Source: Paenarthrobacter aurescens (GTDB taxonomy: Bacteria; Actinomycetota; Actinomycetes; Actinomycetales; Micrococcaceae). From it: DNA of 64,000 nucleotides. A model generated the notes under the pieces. The model was given only the letters and a program-made list of their open reading frames with translations, made no database searches and was not told where the DNA came from. The first letter of the stretch is position 1. Each line of letters opens with the position of its first letter. This document shows, piece by piece, positions 59,555 through 64,000 of this stretch. The stretch spans positions 2,790,001 to 2,854,000 of the forward strand of contig NZ_CP157456.1 in the NCBI RefSeq assembly GCF_041549525.1. The letters run 5' to 3'. Position numbers and translations under genes: made by a program.

Positions 59555-60679
59555 CTATGCGGTGAGCCAGGTCCTCAGTGCCCGGAGGCACTCACGGATG
59601 GCATCGGCGTCGACGTGCTCGTTGTCCTTGTGCGCCAGCAGTGGATCGCCGGGGCCGAAGTTCACCGCCGGGATGCCCAGTTCACTGAAACGCGCGACGT
59701 CGGTCCATCCGTATTTGGGTTTGGGCTCGGCACCCACTGCTGCGACGAAGGACGCTGCGGCGGGGTGATTAAGTCCGGGCCTCGCGCCGGCAGCAGCGTC
59801 TGTACGGACGACGTCGAATCCTTCCAGAAGGTCCCTGACGATGGCCTCTGCCTGGTCCGGATTCTTGTCCGGAGCGAAACGGTAGTTGATCTCCACCACG
59901 CAGCGGTCCGGGATGACGTTGCCCGCCGTGCCCCCGTTGATTTTCACGGCGTTGAGGCTTTCGCGGTAATCCAGGCCGTCCACGTTGATGGTCTGCGGCT
60001 CGTAAGCGGCGAGCCGCGCCAGAATAGGTGCTGCGGCGTGGATCGCGTTGACGCCCATCCAGGCACGCGCGGAGTGGGCTGTTTCGCCGATGGTGGTGGC
60101 TTCGAAACGGCTGGTTCCGTTGCAGCCGCCTTCCACCGTGCCGTGCGTGGGCTCCAAAAGGATCGCGAAATCACCCGTCAGCAGATCTCCGTGGTTCCGA
60201 ACCAACCTGCCCAGGCCGCTCTTGACCGCTTCCACTTCCTCGTGGTCGTAGAAGACGAAGGTGACGTCCTTGTCCGGCTGCCGCCCGTCGTCGAACAGTG
60301 TTGCCGCCAGGGCCAGCTGGACCGCCACCCCGCCCTTCATATCTGTGGTGCCGCGGCCGTACAGCACGCCCTCGCCCGGAACCCCGGATTCCCAAGTGGC
60401 TGGAACGGTGCCCAGCGAGCCCTCAACGGTGGGCAGGGGCACGGTATCAAGGTGGCCGGCCAGGATGACGCGCTCAGACCGGCCAAGTTCGGTGCGGGCA
60501 ATGATGGAATCCCCGTCCCGGGTCACGGTGTACGCAGGGATGGCCCGCAACGCTGCCTCGATGGCATCGGCGAGCTCGGTCTCATTGCCGGAGACACTGT
60601 TGAAGTCAATGATCGCGGCCGTCAGGAGCGCTACGTCCTGGCGAAGGTCAAGGAGGGCGGGAGCAGGGTTCAGGGTCAC
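59555..60679 (-). CDS. dapE: Succinyl-diaminopimelate desuccinylase
   Basis: M20 zinc peptidase-fold enzyme of 374 residues that hydrolyses N-succinyl-LL-diaminopimelate in lysine and peptidoglycan synthesis. Metal ligands: LAGHLDTVPL (His, Asp), YGRGTTDMKGG (bridging Asp), FYDHEEVEAV (catalytic and metal Glu), LEPTHGTVEGG (Glu) and NFGPGDPLLAHKDNEHV (last His). GTG start at 60679, preceded by TAGGCT and 6 nt. Divergent from dapD, which makes its substrate precursor. Actinobacterial DapE of normal length. Confidence 0.95.
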   Translation of the reverse strand: MTLNPAPALLDLRQDVALLTAAIIDFNSVSGNETELADAIEAALRAIPAYTVTRDGDSIIARTELGRSERVILAGHLDTVPLPTVEGSLGTVPATWESGVPGEGVLYGRGTTDMKGGVAVQLALAATLFDDGRQPDKDVTFVFYDHEEVEAVKSGLGRLVRNHGDLLTGDFAILLEPTHGTVEGGCNGTSRFEATTIGETAHSARAWMGVNAIHAAAPILARLAAYEPQTINVDGLDYRESLNAVKINGGTAGNVIPDRCVVEINYRFAPDKNPDQAEAIVRDLLEGFDVVRTDAAAGARPGLNHPAAASFVAAVGAEPKPKYGWTDVARFSELGIPAVNFGPGDPLLAHKDNEHVDADAIRECLRALRTWLTA

Positions 60680-60685
60680 CCGTCC

Positions 60686-60691
60686 AGCCTA
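60686..60691 (-). promoter_or_regulatory. Predicted -10 of a leaderless dapE promoter
   Basis: TAGGCT on the minus strand ends 6 nt before GTG 60679 (spacer GGACGG). Confidence 0.5.
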
Positions 60692-60729
60692 ACGCCCGCA
60701 ATTGCGACTTCTGCGGTGTGAGACGGGTT

Positions 60730-60758
60730 TTAACCGACCTCTGCCTGCTGGATAGACT
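60730..60758 (+). promoter_or_regulatory. Predicted leaderless dapD promoter
   Basis: -35 TTAACC (60730-60735), 17-nt spacer, -10 TAGACT (60753-60758), then 6 nt to ATG 60765. The best full promoter match in the window. Confidence 0.6.
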
Positions 60759-60764
60759 TGGCCC

Positions 60765-61790
60765 ATGACTGAAACTGCTTCCTCTGCTGTGCCCGCAACC
60801 GCGCCCGCCAACCCCCGTTCCGCTTACGGCTTCGGCCTGGCCACCATTGCCACCTCCGCTTCCGGGGAAGCAACCGTGCTGGACGTCTGGTACCCGGCGC
60901 CCGCTCTGGGTGTTGCAGCCGATACCCTGCGCGACGTCGAGAACGCCGACCCCGCACTTACTGCACTGGCCAACGACGGCAAAGACGCTGATCGCGGCAC
61001 CGAGCAGAAAGTAGTCTTTGCACAAATCGACCTCGACGCCGCCCCCGCGGACACCGCCGATGCCTACCTGCGTTTGCACCTCCTCTCCCACCGCCTGGTC
61101 AAGCCGAACAGCATCAACCTTGACGGCGTCTTCGGCAAGCTGCCCAACGTGGTGTGGACCAACTTCGGCCCCGCTGCGGTTGACGGCTTCGAGCTGACCC
61201 GCGCACGCCTGCGCAAGCGCGGCAACGTAGTGGTTTACGGCGTGGACAAGTTCCCGCGCATGGTTGACTACGTGGTTCCCACCGGCGTGCGTATTGCCGA
61301 CGCCGACCGCGTCCGCCTCGGCGCCCACCTCGCCGAAGGCACCACCGTGATGCACGAAGGCTTCGTGAACTTCAACGCAGGCACCTTGGGCACCTCCATG
61401 GTGGAAGGCCGCATCTCTGCAGGCGTCGTGGCCGGCGACGGTACGGACGTTGGCGGCGGAGCGTCCATCATGGGCACGCTCTCCGGTGGCGGCAAGGAAA
61501 AGATCGCCCTGGGTGAGCGCGTCCTGCTGGGCGCCAACTCCGGCGTGGGCATCAGCATCGGCGACGACTCCGTGGTGGAGGCCGGCCTTTACGTCACCGC
61601 CGGTACCCGCGTGCGCGTTCCGGGCCCCAAGGATGAGAACGGCGAGGACACCAGCCAAATCATCAAGGCTGTGGAACTCTCCGGTGTCCCCAACCTCCTC
61701 TTCCGCCGCAACTCCACCACTGGCGGCGTGGAAGTCCTTCCCCGCAAGGGCCAGACGGTGGAGCTGAACGAGGCTCTGCACGCCAACTAG
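60765..61790 (+). CDS. dapD: 2,3,4,5-tetrahydropyridine-2,6-dicarboxylate N-succinyltransferase
   Basis: Transfers succinyl from succinyl-CoA to tetrahydrodipicolinate; 341 residues, the actinobacterial DapD group. A left-handed beta-helix of hexapeptide repeats covers about 170-290 ([73 protein letters not shown]). The N-terminal domain is alpha/beta and polar. Trimeric, cytoplasmic. Divergent from dapE and followed after 15 nt by a membrane-anchored lysozyme-like protein gene, so the operon links diaminopimelate supply to a possible cell-wall protein. Confidence 0.95.
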   Translation: MTETASSAVPATAPANPRSAYGFGLATIATSASGEATVLDVWYPAPALGVAADTLRDVENADPALTALANDGKDADRGTEQKVVFAQIDLDAAPADTADAYLRLHLLSHRLVKPNSINLDGVFGKLPNVVWTNFGPAAVDGFELTRARLRKRGNVVVYGVDKFPRMVDYVVPTGVRIADADRVRLGAHLAEGTTVMHEGFVNFNAGTLGTSMVEGRISAGVVAGDGTDVGGGASIMGTLSGGGKEKIALGERVLLGANSGVGISIGDDSVVEAGLYVTAGTRVRVPGPKDENGEDTSQIIKAVELSGVPNLLFRRNSTTGGVEVLPRKGQTVELNEALHAN

Positions 61791-61805
61791 CAGGAGATCA
61801 ACCAC

Positions 61806-62648
61806 ATGCGCCGGTTCCGCCGCGCCATAGTTGCGGTGCTGGCTTTGGCCCTCGTAGCAGGTGCCATTTACGCAATAGTTGCTGTGCTGCAGCGCTCCGA
61901 GACCCTGGTCACGGAGCGCTGCCTCGCCGTGGCGGGCACCGAAAACCATGAGCTTGCCACCGATCAGGCCGCGAATGCTTCGCTCATCACTGCAATTTCG
62001 GTTCGGCGGGGGCTGCCACCCCGCGCGGCAACCATCGCTTTAGCCACGGCCATGCAGGAATCAAGGCTGCGGAACATCAATTACGGCGACGACGCCGGCC
62101 CGGACTCCCGCGGACTGTTCCAACAAAGGCCATCGCAAGGCTGGGGAACCGAGGAACAGGTCATGGACCCCGTTTACGCAGCGAATGCGTTCTTTGATGG
62201 TTTGGTCAAGGTTCCAGGCTATGAGTCCATGGAGATCACCCAGGCCGCCCAGGCGGTCCAACGCTCTGCCTTCCCCCGCGCGTATGCCCAACATGAAGGC
62301 ATGGGCAGGGCCTTCGCTTCTGCTCTAACAGGGCACTCCGAGGCCGCGCTGAACTGCGAACTGCGCATGCCCGAAGCGGCCGGTGACCCTGCCGTCGTCG
62401 TCGATGAACTGACGACGGCGTTCGGCACCCAAGCGGCCACCGTTCAGGGTCGCTCGGTTCAGTTGGACATCAACGGTACCCAAGCCTGGGCCGTGGCTCA
62501 TTGGGCCGTGGCGAACGCCAAAACCCTGTCCATCACGCAGGTGGACGTTGACGGCCAGACGTGGAACCGGGAGAAGCGCGACGGCTGGCAGGCCTCCGCC
62601 GCTGAAACCGGGGGCGTCACCCTCACCGTCTCAGCCCCAGCCACGTGA
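61806..62648 (+). CDS. Membrane-anchored lysozyme-like fold protein
   Basis: A 280-residue protein with one N-terminal helix (RAIVAVLALALVAGAIYAIVAVL, residues 6-28), so anchored with the rest outside. A central region resembles lytic transglycosylase/phage-lysin folds: ALATAMQESRLRNINYGD with a possible catalytic Glu in QES, then DSRGLFQQRPSQGWGTEEQVMDPVYAANAFFDGL. This block occurs in many actinobacterial exported proteins, often without an assigned activity. The C-terminal 90 residues are an unrecognised alpha/beta tail. AGGAGATC ribosome-binding site before ATG 61806; co-transcribed with dapD. Possible role in peptidoglycan; not shown. Confidence 0.72.
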   Translation: MRRFRRAIVAVLALALVAGAIYAIVAVLQRSETLVTERCLAVAGTENHELATDQAANASLITAISVRRGLPPRAATIALATAMQESRLRNINYGDDAGPDSRGLFQQRPSQGWGTEEQVMDPVYAANAFFDGLVKVPGYESMEITQAAQAVQRSAFPRAYAQHEGMGRAFASALTGHSEAALNCELRMPEAAGDPAVVVDELTTAFGTQAATVQGRSVQLDINGTQAWAVAHWAVANAKTLSITQVDVDGQTWNREKRDGWQASAAETGGVTLTVSAPAT

Positions 62649-62711
62649 GTTTTTGTACAGCTCCTGCCCGCAAAAGCGGTTCTTAGGGGCCGTATCTGTC
62701 CAAAAACTCCC

Positions 62712-63323
62712 TCAGGCGAGCATCTCAACAACGGGCTGGACGTAGCTGCGGAACACATCAGGCTCTGAGAGCAGCTGATGGCTCATGATCATGGTGCTCG
62801 GTTCCAGGTACCAGGCGCGGGGCTCGTTGAGCGGCAGCTCGATGATGGTCAGTTCGAAGTCGCGGGAACTCCGGCCAACCTCCAGGAGCCGGTCCTCCAC
62901 CAACTCGTTGAGGAGATGGGTCACCCCGTTTGCTTCACGGGCGGCCTCAAGATGGGCATACTCATCAATTCGGTCCGTGGCCCATCCCAACGCAGAACCG
63001 AAATGTGCCTGCAGGACGCGCTGAAGGGCCGGGGAGTTGCCGAAAGCCTTGAAGCTGGGCGGCGACAATTCCGGAGCCGGATTGGGATAGGACTTCACCA
63101 GGCTCTCCCACCACGCCTCCCACTCAGTCTTCAGCGCCGGTAGTCCCCCCACATCAGAGGTGAGGTGCTTGTGGTCAGCATGCCGGACTTTAGGGGCTGC
63201 ATGGGAGAGCACGGGCTTTCCGGCACCATCAAGTCCGGCAACGTCGCGCAAGTACAGGGCAATGAGCATCGGCCCGGACGTATCCATAGTGATGCGCCAT
63301 CCCGGGCCGCCTGACTCGTGCAT
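62712..63323 (-). CDS. Conserved hypothetical protein
   Basis: A 203-residue soluble protein I do not recognise. It begins MHESGGPGWRITMDTSGPMLIALYLRDVAGL and ends with an alpha/beta region (FELTIIELPLNEPRAWYLEPSTMIMSHQLLSE). No signal peptide, membrane helix or known catalytic motif. Tryptophans are frequent in the middle (TEWEAWWESLVKSYPNP). Start ATG 63323 has GGGAGGAATTCGC upstream, a very good ribosome-binding site; an in-frame start at 63395 is not needed. It follows the TetR gene 63433-64000 in the same orientation, 109 nt after its stop. Relatives appear in other Arthrobacter from memory of the genus; function unknown. Confidence 0.7.
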   Translation of the reverse strand: MHESGGPGWRITMDTSGPMLIALYLRDVAGLDGAGKPVLSHAAPKVRHADHKHLTSDVGGLPALKTEWEAWWESLVKSYPNPAPELSPPSFKAFGNSPALQRVLQAHFGSALGWATDRIDEYAHLEAAREANGVTHLLNELVEDRLLEVGRSSRDFELTIIELPLNEPRAWYLEPSTMIMSHQLLSEPDVFRSYVQPVVEMLA

Positions 63324-63432
63324 GCGAATTCCTCCCTTTGGCAGGTCCCCGACACATCCCAGTCTATTCCCCCTGCCACCGGACGGTAATGGCATCCGGG
63401 GCTTCTTGTGCAGCAGGCAGCGGGGGCAAACC

Positions 63433-64000
63433 TCAGGAACCTGCAGGCACGCCCCTTAGGGACCGCAGGTGAGCGGTGAGGACGTCGCTGCACATCTCTG
63501 CGGTCATCCACTCGGGCTGCAACAGCGCGTGCATGCACAGGCCATCCATGGTGGCCAAGAGCCTCTCCGCTTCGGTCACCAAGGTTTGCTGCGTATCAGT
63601 TTCGCCCGGACTCAGGATCATGATGAGTCTGCCTACAATCGCGGCCACGGTGCGGTGGCTGCGCTCCGCTTCAGCGGCCAGGACAGGTTTGATCCGGGCT
63701 GCATGCCGGAACGCCATCCAAACGCAAGCATCTACCGCCAGCTCCTCGTCCAGGGGCAGGAACTGGCCAAGGAGGTTCAGCACAGCATGGTGCTGCTCTG
63801 AGGTCTCCGGCCCGGCTTCCTCGACGGACGCGAGTGCTGCCTCAAGGCGGGCCGCGATCCGATCGATGACCACGCCAAAGGAATAGATCAAAAGTTCGTC
63901 GCTGCTGGAAAAGTAGTGTCGTACAGAACCAACGGCCAAACCCGCTTCGTCAGCTACTTCCCTGAGGGACGCCCGTTCCAAGCCATCGCCGGCAATGATC
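63433..64000 (-). CDS. TetR/AcrR family transcriptional regulator (5' partial)
   Basis: The frame is open through the right edge of the window, so the start is missing. 188 residues are visible. The helix-turn-helix reads GLERASLREVADEAGLAVGSVRHYFSSSDELL, with the recognition helix VGSVRHYF. The C-terminal domain (ATL...VDACVWMAFRHAARIKPVLAAE) resembles the BetI/TetR_C_6 type of ligand domain. Target unknown; the unknown gene at 62712 in the same orientation is a candidate partner. Confidence 0.85.
   Translation of the reverse strand, partial: IIAGDGLERASLREVADEAGLAVGSVRHYFSSSDELLIYSFGVVIDRIAARLEAALASVEEAGPETSEQHHAVLNLLGQFLPLDEELAVDACVWMAFRHAARIKPVLAAEAERSHRTVAAIVGRLIMILSPGETDTQQTLVTEAERLLATMDGLCMHALLQPEWMTAEMCSDVLTAHLRSLRGVPAGS

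Overview
This window looks like a piece of chromosome from a GC-rich actinobacterium of the Micrococcaceae, most likely Arthrobacter or Paenarthrobacter. That placement is inferred from codon usage, from coproporphyrin-type heme genes, from AdnAB in place of RecBCD/AddAB, and from gene order. It is dense housekeeping chromosome. I found no tRNA, rRNA, IS element, prophage or CRISPR array.

Layout. 0-14.5 kb: a partial DUF2342 metalloprotease, a YgjP-like metallopeptidase, then a leftward DNA-repair block (adnA-adnB with an upstream alkyltransferase-like gene, and nudC-uvrD2), with a phosphotransferase and a DEDDh exonuclease divergent from these blocks. 14.5-18.8 kb: a polar amino-acid ABC operon (binding protein-permease-ATPase) and a GH3 lipoprotein. 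18.8-30.2 kb: heme synthesis. A leftward set hemE-cgoX-chdC-cpfC-hemC-hemD-hemB-[LLM oxidoreductase]-hemL is divergent from hemA and supplies every step from glutamyl-tRNA to heme through the coproporphyrin route. 30.3-36.4 kb: moeZ, a TetR regulator, DUF3107, and thiO-thiS-thiG-pterin dehydratase under a TPP riboswitch, divergent from thiE. 36.4-50 kb: ferritin-like protein, TM2 protein, RNB nuclease, RhlE helicase, a solitary DNA methyltransferase, MarC, PHP phosphoesterase, aminopeptidase P, a stress-type membrane protein, an MgtE-N/CBS protein, DUF1003 and Mrp. 50-56 kb: sigE-anti-sigma-tatB, an O-methyltransferase, DUF3117, a GT-C glycosyltransferase, a DivIVA-domain protein and LOG. 56-64 kb: gluABCD, dapE/dapD, a lysozyme-like membrane protein, an unknown gene and a partial TetR.

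Much of the order resembles two separate stretches of the Mycobacterium tuberculosis genome recalled from memory (about Rv3195-Rv3211 and Rv1201-Rv1232), joined here near 42-46 kb, with the heme cluster and the two ABC operons as extra blocks.

The strongest unlisted signal is regulatory. Sixteen genes have a -10-like hexamer (14 of form TANNNT, two CACAAT) ending 6-9 nt before the start codon, the layout of leaderless transcripts. Other points worth a look are back-to-back overlapping promoters in front of the TPP riboswitch, a 28-bp palindrome between moeZ and its TetR neighbour, an intercistronic hairpin in gluABCD, and several enzymes missing a textbook residue (GH3, RNB, Mrp). I did not find a convincing wholly new multi-gene system. 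The best candidates are the solitary DNA methyltransferase and the LLM oxidoreductase embedded in the heme operon.
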